DNA of 64,000 nt. Source: a virus. Within the stretch, counting starts at the first letter, position 1, and each line of letters begins with the position of its first letter. The notes below the pieces were generated by a model, which ran no database searches, was not told the DNA's origin, and saw only the letters and a program-made list of their open reading frames with translations. Of the stretch, positions 7,034 to 13,614 are shown piece after piece. The position numbers were made by a program, and so were the translations under genes. The DNA lies in the IMG/VR virus record IMGVR_UViG_3300021963_000054, positions 1 to 64,000 of that record, one strand, 5' to 3'.

Positions 7034-7405
7034 ATGAATATCCCTTCCGTTGGTTCAAAAGTTTCCGTTACTGTTCGCCTTAGAACTAATTACTTATACG
7101 CACCAGAGCCGTATGAGGATGTTGAATTAACGGGCACAGTCGTTAAAAGTCAACGATGGGTTGATGCCGATAGTTTTTCACTTGAAACTATTGACAAAGA
7201 ATACCCGGTCAAAATAATTCCGTCCTCTTGGGTGCGGAATGTCAAAATAATTTCTGGCTCGGTTCAGAGTATCAGAAAATTCCTAGTCAAAGGTAGCAAA
7301 GGTGAGTATACCGTAACGCAAAACGGCAAGCATTACTCCTGCACCTGCATTGGCTTCAAGTATCATGGAAAATGCAAGCATATTACCGCTGTTGCAAAAA
7401 TGTAA
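7034..7405 (+). CDS. SWIM zinc-finger protein
   Basis: 123 codons. The C-terminus carries Cys103-X-Cys105-X8-Cys114-X-His116 (YSCTCIGFKYHGKCKHI), the CxCx(n)CxH pattern of SWIM zinc fingers, which mediate DNA or protein binding. The N-terminal 75 residues look like a small beta barrel (GSKVSVTVRLRTNY, ELTGTVVKSQ). The gene stands alone between two promoters and seems to be read from a leaderless message. Role unknown; an early regulator or a DNA-binding protein is possible. Confidence 0.8.
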   Translation: MNIPSVGSKVSVTVRLRTNYLYAPEPYEDVELTGTVVKSQRWVDADSFSLETIDKEYPVKIIPSSWVRNVKIISGSVQSIRKFLVKGSKGEYTVTQNGKHYSCTCIGFKYHGKCKHITAVAKM

Positions 7406-7413
7406 CACTATGC

Positions 7414-7442
7414 TTGCAAAATATCCTGGCTTGTGTTATAAT
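7414..7442 (+). promoter_or_regulatory. Sigma-70-type promoter
   Basis: TTGCAA (7414-7419), 17-base spacer, TATAAT (7437-7442). The following ATGACTTATCTT closely resembles the start of the transcript from the promoter at 9359. Confidence 0.82.
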
Positions 7443-7470
7443 GACTTATCTTTGTTAATTAGGAGTGTAT

Positions 7471-7692
7471 ATGAATGATTGGGACCGAGACAATCTAAAT
7501 TTTTTGACGCATTGCTCTAGGGCAGAATTGTGTGACATGGCAAAAGAGATGGATCTTGAAGACTTAAATTATGCAATAAAATTACTTCGGATTGGTCGTT
7601 CCGAATTGATGGTTCAAGAAATGGAACAATGCTTGGATGATGTTGAAGACCTGACGGTGGCTAAAAATTTGTTGAATAAAATTAAGGGATAA
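7471..7692 (+). CDS. Small acidic helical protein
   Basis: 73 codons from ATG 7471, with AGGAG ending five bases before. MNDWDRDNLNFLTHCSRAEL... is acidic and mostly helical (EDLNYAIKLLRIGRSELMVQEME). The pattern DRDNLNFL...S...L..........DL.YA.ELL resembles short phage proteins of unknown function. It is first in a chain of tightly packed small genes ending at 8499. Confidence 0.75.
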   Translation: MNDWDRDNLNFLTHCSRAELCDMAKEMDLEDLNYAIKLLRIGRSELMVQEMEQCLDDVEDLTVAKNLLNKIKG

Positions 7693-7693
7693 T

Positions 7694-7891
7694 ATGGATC
7701 AGTTTACACTAATGGCAGAAACACTCACGGGTTACAATTACAAGTTTGTCCGAAATTACGTTATGGAAGATGAAGAAGCCACCAATGAATCGTTAGCATT
7801 GGTTGAGAGTACATTACTTCATGGTTATACAATCACCAATATTCAAGAATATAAAACCGTGATGAAACGGGTAACTCAAAAGGTGGCATGA
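7694..7891 (+). CDS. Small phage protein
   Basis: 65 codons, MDQFTLMAETLTGYNYKFVR..., starting one base after the previous stop, with AAGGGA upstream. Its TGA overlaps the ATG of the next gene. Mixed alpha/beta composition; no family recognised. Confidence 0.7.
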   Translation: MDQFTLMAETLTGYNYKFVRNYVMEDEEATNESLALVESTLLHGYTITNIQEYKTVMKRVTQKVA

Positions 7892-8022
7892 TGCGTGAAT
7901 TTTCTTTTTTTCTTGAAGCCTGGAAATTCTGTATTCAGAATAAAATTCCCACAACAACAATCCAACGAAAAAGCTGGAAAGTTTGGACAGTTGCAGTAAA
8001 CTCAGGATTTGAATTAGCATGA
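7888..8022 (+). CDS. Very small protein, coupled
   Basis: 44 codons, MMREFSFFLEAWKFCIQNKI.... Start and stop both overlap neighbouring genes by ATGA, which supports real coupled translation. Aromatic and basic; function unknown. Confidence 0.6.
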   Translation: MMREFSFFLEAWKFCIQNKIPTTTIQRKSWKVWTVAVNSGFELA

Positions 8023-8369
8023 TTATACATGGTCGCTTGGGTAAGAGTAAGCCCAAAAAGAAAACGAAAAAAGAATTGGCCGAGTATGATGCTTGGCTCC
8101 AAAGTGTCAATAGCATGACCACAAATTTTTCTATTAAGAAGACAAAAGTGATTTTACAAAATAAATTTCCCAAGTTGGCTATTCCTGCGGATCGTGATTC
8201 AAAAAAGTATCCTAGCAAAGTGACTCCCGGCGGTTCTGCAACAAAACCAATCTACGGCAAAGTGTACACTGGTACCGAAATGAAAGGCATTGGCACTTTA
8301 CATAAGAGTAATGCGGTGCCAATTTTCTCAGCCGAGGAAGCGATTGACCAAGCAAACATGAGGCGGTAA
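8019..8369 (+). CDS. Conserved phage protein (MHKSNAVP-type)
   Basis: 116 codons beginning MIIHGRLGKSKPKKKTKKE, with a Lys-rich N-terminus. The C-terminal segment Y.GTEMKGIGTLHKSNAVPIF...EAIDQANMRR is a motif I recognise from many phages, always at the C-terminus of small basic proteins. Function unknown; the basic N-terminus suggests nucleic-acid binding. Coupled to the preceding gene by ATGA. Confidence 0.8.
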   Translation: MIIHGRLGKSKPKKKTKKELAEYDAWLQSVNSMTTNFSIKKTKVILQNKFPKLAIPADRDSKKYPSKVTPGGSATKPIYGKVYTGTEMKGIGTLHKSNAVPIFSAEEAIDQANMRR

Positions 8370-8370
8370 G

Positions 8371-8499
8371 ATGGAAGTATTCATTTCCACAAGTAGTATA
8401 TTTGTTTTAGGATTATTCTTCGGCGCACTATTGGGCCGAATTGTAACCTTTAGTATTCTAGCCGCTGGCTGTGTGGTAATGTTAATACTTAGGTACTAA
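8371..8499 (+). CDS. Small membrane protein
   Basis: 42 codons, MEVFISTSSIFVLGLFFGAL... then IVTFSILAAGCVVMLILRY. Nearly the whole chain is hydrophobic, with a GALLGR turn between two membrane-crossing segments, so an inner-membrane hairpin is expected. It starts one base after the previous stop. Possible roles (holin-like, exclusion) are guesses. Confidence 0.6.
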   Translation: MEVFISTSSIFVLGLFFGALLGRIVTFSILAAGCVVMLILRY

Positions 8500-8531
8500 T
8501 GTTGTATTTCTGCGACAACTCCAAAAAATGC

Positions 8532-8559
8532 TTGACAATTTTTACCATCCTGTTATACT
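8532..8559 (+). promoter_or_regulatory. Sigma-70-type promoter
   Basis: TTGACA (8532-8537), 16-base spacer, TATACT (8554-8559), then CATAGATTGATAGAAAGAGG leading to the ATG at 8591. Near-duplicate of the promoter at 599. Confidence 0.87.
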
Positions 8560-8590
8560 ATATTCATAGATTGATAGAAAGAGGTTGAAA

Positions 8591-9343
8591 ATGAAGTTGC
8601 TCTCCACTGGTAATCCAAAAGTTCTCAAAGGCATGTCTCAAGGATATAACACTTATATCTTACACTTAGCCCCTGCTGATTTGTCGGGTTATGAAACCTG
8701 TGCAAAGCGCACCGCTGGTTGTACCGCGGCTTGTCTCAATACCGCTGGTCGTGGCGGCATGTTCAAGCGTGGCGAGAATACCAACGTTATTCAACAAGCC
8801 CGCATCCGCAAAACAAAAATGTTTTTTGAGAACCGCGTAGAATTTATGGCTACACTGGTTAAAGATATTGAGTTGGCTATCAAGCAAAGCAAAAAAATGG
8901 AATTGGTGCCTGTGTTCCGCTTGAATGGCACTTCCGACTTGGCTTGGGAAAAATACGAAGTTGTTCGCAACGGTCAATTATTCCGTAACATCTTCACCGC
9001 TTTCCCAGAAGTCCAATTTTACGACTACACTAAAATCCTTGGTCGTAAAATCAAAGAGTATTCAAATTATCAATTGACGTTTTCAGCCGCGGACGGTAAC
9101 GATTCCGATGTGTTGAAAGCCTTGAATGAGGGTTTGAATGTTGCGGTAGTCTTCGGTATCAAAAAAACATTGCCGATGCCTGTTGATTACCTCTCTCGCC
9201 CAGTCTTTAACGGCGATGAATCCGACTTGCGTTTCCTTGACCCTAAAGGTGTGATTGTCGGTCTCTATGCTAAAGGCAAAGCAAAAAAAGATACTACCGG
9301 TTTCGTTAAGTATCCTACTATCATGTTGCAACAAGCCGCATGA
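8591..9343 (+). CDS. Conserved phage protein (DUF7227-type)
   Basis: 250 codons. The ATG at 8591 follows GAAAGAGG; the upstream in-frame TTG (8585) overlaps that site. MKLLSTGNPKVLKGMSQGYN, then HLAPADLSGYETCA, CTAACLNTAGRGG and PVFRLNGTSDLAWE, match a phage family I recall as DUF7227, widespread and uncharacterised. The conserved cysteines near residues 37-50 could bind a metal. It has its own strong promoter and host-like codon choice, suggesting high early expression. Confidence 0.8.
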   Translation: MKLLSTGNPKVLKGMSQGYNTYILHLAPADLSGYETCAKRTAGCTAACLNTAGRGGMFKRGENTNVIQQARIRKTKMFFENRVEFMATLVKDIELAIKQSKKMELVPVFRLNGTSDLAWEKYEVVRNGQLFRNIFTAFPEVQFYDYTKILGRKIKEYSNYQLTFSAADGNDSDVLKALNEGLNVAVVFGIKKTLPMPVDYLSRPVFNGDESDLRFLDPKGVIVGLYAKGKAKKDTTGFVKYPTIMLQQAA

Positions 9344-9358
9344 TTACCAGCCATCTGG

Positions 9359-9387
9359 TTGACAGGTGGCATTTTTCCTTGTATAAT
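9359..9387 (+). promoter_or_regulatory. Strong sigma-70 promoter
   Basis: Consensus TTGACA (9359-9364), 17-base spacer, consensus TATAAT (9382-9387). Confidence 0.88.
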
Positions 9388-9416
9388 GATTTATCTTAAA
9401 TTAAATGGAGTTTATT

Positions 9417-9803
9417 ATGACCAAAGCTAAAAATGTTAAACCTGCTAAGACCGTTCGTTTGAAAGCATGGGAGCCAATCTTCCAATTGCTTATGACTGGT
9501 GATGCGGTTAAAAAAGAAGTGTTTGAGAATTTACTTGGCGATGCCTTGAAATACAAATTGTCGGCTCACATTCTTGAAATTAAAATTCGGAGTGAAGCCG
9601 TTATCCGTGTCGTGAAAGATGGTCGTAAAGTTGTATCATACCAACTTATGAATCCTACCGCTGATACGGTTCTAAAATATTGGAAAGACCGCGGTATCGT
9701 TCTTGATGCTGTGAAGAACCTTAAAGATTTGCAAGCTACGCCTGCAAAAGAAACCGAAGTCCTTACTGTGACTGAGGTTACCGAGCCAACTGTTTCGGCT
9801 TAA
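9417..9803 (+). CDS. Early protein of unknown function
   Basis: 128 codons from ATG 9417, five bases after GGAG; an in-frame ATG at 9405 contains the ribosome site and is less likely. MTKAKNVKPAKTVRLKAWEP is basic, the middle is alpha/beta, and the tail is Thr/Val/Glu-rich. No family recognised. It is a single-gene unit: own promoter upstream, rho-independent terminator downstream, implying strong expression. Confidence 0.78.
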   Translation: MTKAKNVKPAKTVRLKAWEPIFQLLMTGDAVKKEVFENLLGDALKYKLSAHILEIKIRSEAVIRVVKDGRKVVSYQLMNPTADTVLKYWKDRGIVLDAVKNLKDLQATPAKETEVLTVTEVTEPTVSA

Positions 9804-9826
9804 GTTAAAAACTTTCATAAGTTTAG

Positions 9827-9852
9827 CCTGGGTGCAATGCCCAGGTTTTTTT
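9827..9852 (+). terminator. Rho-independent terminator
   Basis: Stem CCTGGG (9827-9832) / CCCAGG (9840-9845) with a seven-base loop, followed by seven T residues. It lies 23 bases after the stop of the 9417 gene. Confidence 0.88.
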
Positions 9853-9867
9853 CTATGGAGAAATGAA

Positions 9868-10017
9868 ATGTGGAGATTATGGGCTAAAGCACTAGGTGAA
9901 AAATCTGGAGAAGATAATAGCGAGGCTGATAAAGTTGCTTGCATTCGGTCGCTGATTGTGTTATCATACATCATCACTAACCTTTTTATTATTGCTGGCG
10001 TAATTCGCCATTGGTAA
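9868..10017 (+). CDS. Small conserved membrane protein
   Basis: 49 codons from ATG 9868, with GGAG upstream. MWRLWAKALGEKSGEDNSEA followed by DKVACIRSLIVLSYIITNLFI gives a short cytoplasmic head and one transmembrane helix. The MWRL...ALGE......EADK.A.IR pattern recurs in T4-like and other phages; function unknown. It begins just past a terminator, so it depends on read-through or an unseen promoter. Confidence 0.75.
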   Translation: MWRLWAKALGEKSGEDNSEADKVACIRSLIVLSYIITNLFIIAGVIRHW

Positions 10018-10020
10018 ACT

Positions 10021-10263
10021 ATGTCATTCTTATCTACTCACACGTATACTACGGTACCTGTTGTACAGGTAAATACTGCTGGTCCTACAATGACTTTTCC
10101 TGAACCAATCAGTTATGAATTTCAAGTTGTTGAATATATTGATGATGATGAAAAAATAACTAGAGTTGCTTTGCAAGTGAAAAAAAATGTCCATGACCAA
10201 TTTGGAAATATTAAACTAGCTGGCTATTGGCAAGATGTGCCTCGAATAAAGATGAAACTATGA
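10021..10263 (+). CDS. Small phage protein
   Basis: 80 codons, MSFLSTHTYTTVPVVQVNTA..., rich in beta-forming residues, with an EFQVVEYIDDDEKITRVALQ strand pair. It starts three bases after the previous stop and overlaps the next ATG by ATGA. No family recognised. Confidence 0.65.
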   Translation: MSFLSTHTYTTVPVVQVNTAGPTMTFPEPISYEFQVVEYIDDDEKITRVALQVKKNVHDQFGNIKLAGYWQDVPRIKMKL

Positions 10264-10799
10264 ATATTTTTTACCTTGACCATGATGTTTCTAATTGTGC
10301 TATGATGCACAACGACAAGCATTGTGTTAAAATGATCCTTGAATATGCTCAATTACTTTCTACTGCCCATCGTTATCTTGATGGCACTCAATCTGTTGGC
10401 CTCTCTAAAACTGGTCGCAAACAAACTAGATATGTTCTTCCTGACGGGCGTGAATCTGTGCTTTATTCTGCTACTCATATCAATCATCCTTCAGCCGTAT
10501 GGGTAAGAAAATCTGATGCCAACTATGCTTGGTTGTACAGACTGTTTGGCGCACTGATGGACGAATACACATATCGTTATGGTAAAATTCATTCGTGTGA
10601 ACGACTTTCACAAGCACTGAGTTATAGACCCCAAAATATTCCTGTTGGTCCATTTACTGAACCTACTCCTGCTATGCCTGATGAAGTGAAAATTCTCGGT
10701 GATTCTATTGCATCATATCGGAATTACTACATAAACAACAAAACCCATCTCGCAAACTGGAAGAAAAGAGAAATTCCTTCCTGGTTCTGTGCTATATAA
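10260..10799 (+). CDS. Conserved phage protein (NDKHCVKMILE family)
   Basis: 179 codons from ATG 10260. MNIFYLDHDVSNCAMMHNDK continuing into HCVKMILEYAQLLSTAHRYLDG, then THINHPSAVWVRKSDANYAWLY, GALMDEYTYRYGKIH, PVGPFTEPTPAMPDE and a final IASYRNYYINNKTHLANWKKREIPSWF, is the complete pattern of a phage family found in many T4-like and other phages. His, Lys, Glu and Trp are the conserved polar residues, which suggests an enzyme, but I know no proven activity. Coupled by ATGA to the upstream gene. Confidence 0.8.
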   Translation: MNIFYLDHDVSNCAMMHNDKHCVKMILEYAQLLSTAHRYLDGTQSVGLSKTGRKQTRYVLPDGRESVLYSATHINHPSAVWVRKSDANYAWLYRLFGALMDEYTYRYGKIHSCERLSQALSYRPQNIPVGPFTEPTPAMPDEVKILGDSIASYRNYYINNKTHLANWKKREIPSWFCAI

Positions 10800-10808
10800 G
10801 AGTGTAAC

Positions 10809-11108
10809 ATGCCTACATATAACTTCCTGAATATTGAAACTGGTGAAGAATTTGAAGCGTTTATGAAATTTTCTGAACGTGAAGAATATCTGAAAACCAA
10901 TCCACAGATTCAATCTGTGATGACTGCACCTGCGATTGTGTCGGGCGTGTCTACATCAAAACAAAACCGTGTTCCCGATGGGTTCAAAGAGGTTCTATCA
11001 AAAATCTCTGAGGCTCATCCTGCTAGTACAGTTGCGGATAAGCACGGAAGAAAATCAATCAAACAAGCCAGAACCGAACAGGTGATTAAAAAGCACATGA
11101 AAGGATAA
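10809..11108 (+). CDS. Conserved small phage protein
   Basis: 99 codons, MPTYNFLNIETGEEFEAFMK..., with FSEREEYLKTNPQIQSVMTAP and PDGFKEVLSKISEAHPAST. This MPTY.F.N.ETGE start resembles the FmdB-type zinc ribbon, but the cysteines are absent, as in the T4-like phage version. The basic C-terminus (KHGRKSIKQARTEQVIKKHM) may contact nucleic acid. It precedes phoH at short distance. Confidence 0.75.
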   Translation: MPTYNFLNIETGEEFEAFMKFSEREEYLKTNPQIQSVMTAPAIVSGVSTSKQNRVPDGFKEVLSKISEAHPASTVADKHGRKSIKQARTEQVIKKHMKG

Positions 11109-11134
11109 TGGCATCAAAAATATAGAGGGTCTTC

Positions 11135-11887
11135 ATGGCAAGAAAAGCAAATACAAAGATTAGACTTGTTGATGAATCTGATGTGCAACCGAAACCAACG
11201 AATGCATTAAAAATCAGAATAGATGATTTAAAAACTTTTGACCCACTAACAAACAATCAAAAATTATTTTTTGATGCATATAAGAGAGGCGATTATTTTG
11301 TAGCATTACATGGTGTAGCAGGAACAGGTAAAACATTCTGTGCATTATACAAAGCACTAGAAGAAGTTTTAGATAAGAGTAATCCATTTCATAAAATCAT
11401 TATTGTCCGTTCTGCGGTACAATCAAGAGAAATGGGTCATTTGCCTGGTGATGTTGCAGAGAAGATGGAAATCTATCAGCAACCATATCAACAAATTTGT
11501 CATACTTTGTTTGGTCGCAAAGATGCGTATCAAAGACTTGAAGAACAAGGATATGTTGAATTCATTTCAACATCATTCATTCGTGGTATGTCATTTGATG
11601 ATGCAATTATTATCGTTGATGAAATGCAAAATTTGACGTTTGAAGAAATTGATACTGTTATGACCCGTGTTGGTTATCGTTCAAAGATTATCTGGTGTGG
11701 CGACTATCGCCAAACAGATTTGAACAAAAAGAAAAATGATATGAGTGGTATTTTGAAATTCTTTGATATTGCAATGCACATGAATGCATTCACTAGAATT
11801 GAATTTACCGCAGATGATATCGTTCGGTCATCACTTGTGAAAGATTACATCCTCGCTAAAATGCAACATGAGGATGCATGTAATTAA
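11135..11887 (+). CDS. phoH: PhoH-like ATPase
   Basis: 250 codons. Walker A GVAGTGKT (residues 60-67) and Walker B IIIVDEMQNL (~157-166), with SREMGHLPGD and WCGDYRQTDL between and after, are diagnostic of PhoH P-loop ATPases. PhoH is a very common auxiliary gene in aquatic T4-like phages; its function (phosphate stress, RNA metabolism) is unsettled. No Pho box is evident here. It is followed after three bases by the nuclease gene, so the two are probably co-transcribed. Confidence 0.93.
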   Translation: MARKANTKIRLVDESDVQPKPTNALKIRIDDLKTFDPLTNNQKLFFDAYKRGDYFVALHGVAGTGKTFCALYKALEEVLDKSNPFHKIIIVRSAVQSREMGHLPGDVAEKMEIYQQPYQQICHTLFGRKDAYQRLEEQGYVEFISTSFIRGMSFDDAIIIVDEMQNLTFEEIDTVMTRVGYRSKIIWCGDYRQTDLNKKKNDMSGILKFFDIAMHMNAFTRIEFTADDIVRSSLVKDYILAKMQHEDACN

Positions 11888-11890
11888 ATT

Positions 11891-12568
11891 ATGTTTACCT
11901 ATTGCCCACCTAAGAAACTTGAAGACTTAAAATCAGAAACACTAGAGAACGGAAGATTTTATGTGACGCCAGATGGTAAGAGATTGCCATCTGTAACAAC
12001 AGTCTTGGGCGCAATGGGTAAGAAAGCCATCTATGAATGGCGCCAGCGTGTTGGTGCAGAGGAAGCAAATCGTATATCACGAATTGCATCTGGGCGTGGT
12101 ACACGTATGCATACGCTATGCGAAAAGTATTTGAATAATCAAGACATAGGTAAACCGATGCCCGATGCTTTGGAATTGTTTAGAAAAGTAAAGCCGTATC
12201 TAAATAAAATCAACAACATTCATTATCAAGAATGTGCATTGTGGTCAACAAAACTTGGCATGGCTGGGCGTGTAGATTGTATCGCAGAATATGATGGTGT
12301 TCTTTCTGTCATTGATTTTAAGACTTCGGCTAGAGTGAAAACAAGAGAAGATATTCCTGCATATTTTGCTCAATGTACCGCTTATGCATTGATGTATGAA
12401 GAATTGATTGGTGTAAGAATTGACCAAATAGTTGTTATCATGGCAGTTCAAGAAGATAACCCAATCATCTTTGTTGAGCCGATGAGAAAACATATAAATA
12501 CTTTACTAGAGTATATTAGTTTTTACCGAAAACAAAATGAAAAGAACAATTATTACCCGACAAACTAG
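11891..12568 (+). CDS. PD-(D/E)XK-type exonuclease
   Basis: 225 codons. GRVDCIAEYDGVLSVIDFKT (about residues 125-145) contains the catalytic Asp and D-X-K of the PD-(D/E)XK (RecB/Cas4-like) superfamily, and the RMHTLCEKYL helix near residue 75 is the usual upstream Glu-containing element. The N-terminal PSVTTVLGAMGKKAIYEWR matches phage exonucleases next to phoH in T4-like aquatic phages. Likely role: host DNA degradation or recombination. Its 3' end overlaps the -35 element of the tmRNA promoter. Confidence 0.83.
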   Translation: MFTYCPPKKLEDLKSETLENGRFYVTPDGKRLPSVTTVLGAMGKKAIYEWRQRVGAEEANRISRIASGRGTRMHTLCEKYLNNQDIGKPMPDALELFRKVKPYLNKINNIHYQECALWSTKLGMAGRVDCIAEYDGVLSVIDFKTSARVKTREDIPAYFAQCTAYALMYEELIGVRIDQIVVIMAVQEDNPIIFVEPMRKHINTLLEYISFYRKQNEKNNYYPTN

Positions 12569-12585
12569 TTTTGTTGTGTTATAAT
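12557..12585 (+). promoter_or_regulatory. Promoter of the split tmRNA
   Basis: A weak -35 (CCGACA, 12557-12562), 17-base spacer and consensus TATAAT (12580-12585). Transcription is expected near 12592, at the 5' end of the acceptor piece. Confidence 0.72.
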
Positions 12586-12591
12586 TAGTGT

Positions 12592-12656
12592 TATTGCTGT
12601 ATGAAGCAAAGAGAAAAGTGTCCTGGACGGGGGTGCGAATCCCCCCACCTCCACCA
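12592..12656 (+). ncRNA. ssrA: tmRNA acceptor piece (3' half, encoded first)
   Basis: The T arm is GGGGG (12629-12633), loop TGCGAAT, CCCCC (12641-12645). The acceptor strand CACCTCC (12646-12652) is followed by an encoded ACCA. This strand pairs over all seven positions with GGGGGTG at the start of the coding piece (12828-12834), leaving G3-U70, the alanine identity pair. TGTCCTG (12619-12625) pairs with CAGGGCA of the coding piece to form helix 2. A tRNA is excluded because no D or anticodon arm precedes the T arm. The order acceptor-first, coding-second is that of circularly permuted two-piece tmRNAs. The 5' boundary is inferred from the promoter. Confidence 0.88.
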
Positions 12657-12667
12657 TAAGGATTTAA

Positions 12668-12826
12668 GTGGATAATAAACTTAAAGAATTGCAGGAAAAC
12701 TTAGCTAAAGATTTAGTTAAGTGTGAAGCCCGTGAGGGAATAACATTAACTGAAGAAAATTTAGAAAAGATTTCCGATGCTTATTCAAAAGTTTATGATA
12801 TCATTACTGAGATAAAATCTTTATGA
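12668..12826 (+). CDS. 52-residue ORF inside the tmRNA intervening segment
   Basis: GTG start at 12668, with AAGGA six bases before it; TGA at 12824-12826, two bases before the first G of the coding piece. The product begins MDNKLKELQENLAKDLVKCE and continues EGITLTEENLEKISDAYSKV: helical and mostly polar, no membrane segment. The ORF occupies nearly the whole spacer (12657-12827) that must be removed from the precursor. Translation would compete with tmRNA maturation or occur on the excised spacer. No family recognised; coding is supported by start, ribosome site and fit, not by homology. Confidence 0.6.
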   Translation: MDNKLKELQENLAKDLVKCEAREGITLTEENLEKISDAYSKVYDIITEIKSL

Positions 12827-12827
12827 T

Positions 12828-12995
12828 GGGGGTGACCTAGATTCGACAGGGCAACAAGTACATGCGTGGACAGCACGGTAGGCGATGACCGTAAATCAAG
12901 CAAAAAACGTAAATGCAAATGACGAAAGTTTTGCTTTAGCGGCCTAAACGCCGCTTAGGGTTTCGGTAGGTTTCCTCGTAACAGAATAACCTACC
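12828..12995 (+). ncRNA. ssrA: tmRNA coding piece (5' half with proteolysis tag)
   Basis: It starts GGGGGTGACC and has the conserved TAGATTCGACAGG D-loop-like segment of tmRNA. ACGGT/ACCGT around 12876-12891 forms a PK1-like stem. The resume codon GCA (12915-12917) opens the tag A-N-D-E-S-F-A-L-A-A with TAA at 12945-12947, close to betaproteobacterial ANDERFALAA. GCGGC (12939-12943) pairs with GCCGC (12950-12954) around the stop, as in helix 5. A further stem GGTAGGT (12965-12971)/ACCTACC (12989-12995) marks the likely 3' end. The molecule should rescue stalled ribosomes and tag products for ClpXP-type proteolysis. 3' end approximate. Confidence 0.9.
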
Positions 12996-13019
12996 AATAT
13001 TTTAACAAGGAGTTTTATT

Positions 13020-13556
13020 TTGAAGAAAATCGCAATCGCAAGTTTAATTGCTATCGCCGCTACAGTACAAGCTGGTGGTTTTGTTTCGTATGGTGTTGAC
13101 CAAGTTACTGACCGAGTAAGCAACCAACAAAGTATCGCACAGTATGTCCGTGCTGGTACTACGTTAGGTGGTTTCAATCTTGGCTTGCAAAATCGCAATG
13201 CTCGTACTAATGACAATCTCTCCATGTACAATAGTTTGGAACTTACCGCTGGTAAAACAGTTTTTGGTATTAACCCATTCGTTGGCGTTGGTTTTGATAA
13301 TGGTGGCGCTGGTGCAAAGCCATATGAATATGGTCTAGTCGGCGCAAACGCTGGAGTTAAAGTTGGTCCTGGTTATGCCATGGCTGGTGCTAAGACCCGT
13401 GTAAATTGGGATAGCGCAAATCCAAAACAATCTGTAGTATTTGCTAGTTACGACATGCCAGTCATCAGCAAAGTATCTGTTGGTGTTGGTGTTAGCCAAA
13501 GCTATCAAGATATTCAAGACCGTGCGGTCGGACTTACAGTCTCAGTAGGATTCTAA
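13020..13556 (+). CDS. Outer-membrane beta-barrel protein with signal peptide
   Basis: 178 codons from a TTG start seven bases after AAGGAG (13007-13012). Residues 1-18 (MKKIAIASLIAIAATVQA) form a signal peptide with an A-x-A-type cleavage site. The mature part alternates Gly/aromatic-rich strands (GGFNLGLQ, FGINPFVGVGF, YEYGLVGANAGVKVG, KVSVGVGVSQSY) and ends in LTVSVGF: a terminal Phe is the usual beta-barrel assembly signal. The product is expected in the host outer membrane. It follows the tmRNA with no visible promoter of its own, so it may share that transcript. Possible roles are superinfection exclusion or altered permeability (inference). Confidence 0.78.
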   Translation: MKKIAIASLIAIAATVQAGGFVSYGVDQVTDRVSNQQSIAQYVRAGTTLGGFNLGLQNRNARTNDNLSMYNSLELTAGKTVFGINPFVGVGFDNGGAGAKPYEYGLVGANAGVKVGPGYAMAGAKTRVNWDSANPKQSVVFASYDMPVISKVSVGVGVSQSYQDIQDRAVGLTVSVGF

Positions 13557-13566
13557 TATCGGAGTT

Positions 13567-13591
13567 TGTTAGTTCTCAATAAAAACTAACA
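13567..13591 (+). other. AT-rich hairpin after the outer-membrane protein gene
   Basis: TGTTAGTT (13567-13574) and AACTAACA (13584-13591) form an eight-base-pair stem with a nine-base loop. No T-run follows, so it is not a standard terminator; it may stabilise mRNA ends. A CTAACACA motif is repeated twice just after. Confidence 0.5.
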
Positions 13592-13614
13592 CACACTAAC
13601 ACACAGGAGAAACT

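Noticed and set aside
12619-12656. Possible tRNA-Ala 3' end
   Set aside because: T arm and CCA are present, but no D arm or anticodon arm fits upstream; the acceptor strand pairs with 12828-12834 instead, giving tmRNA.
13567-13591. Terminator after the outer-membrane protein gene
   Set aside because: The stem is AT-rich and not followed by a T-run, so listed only as a hairpin.
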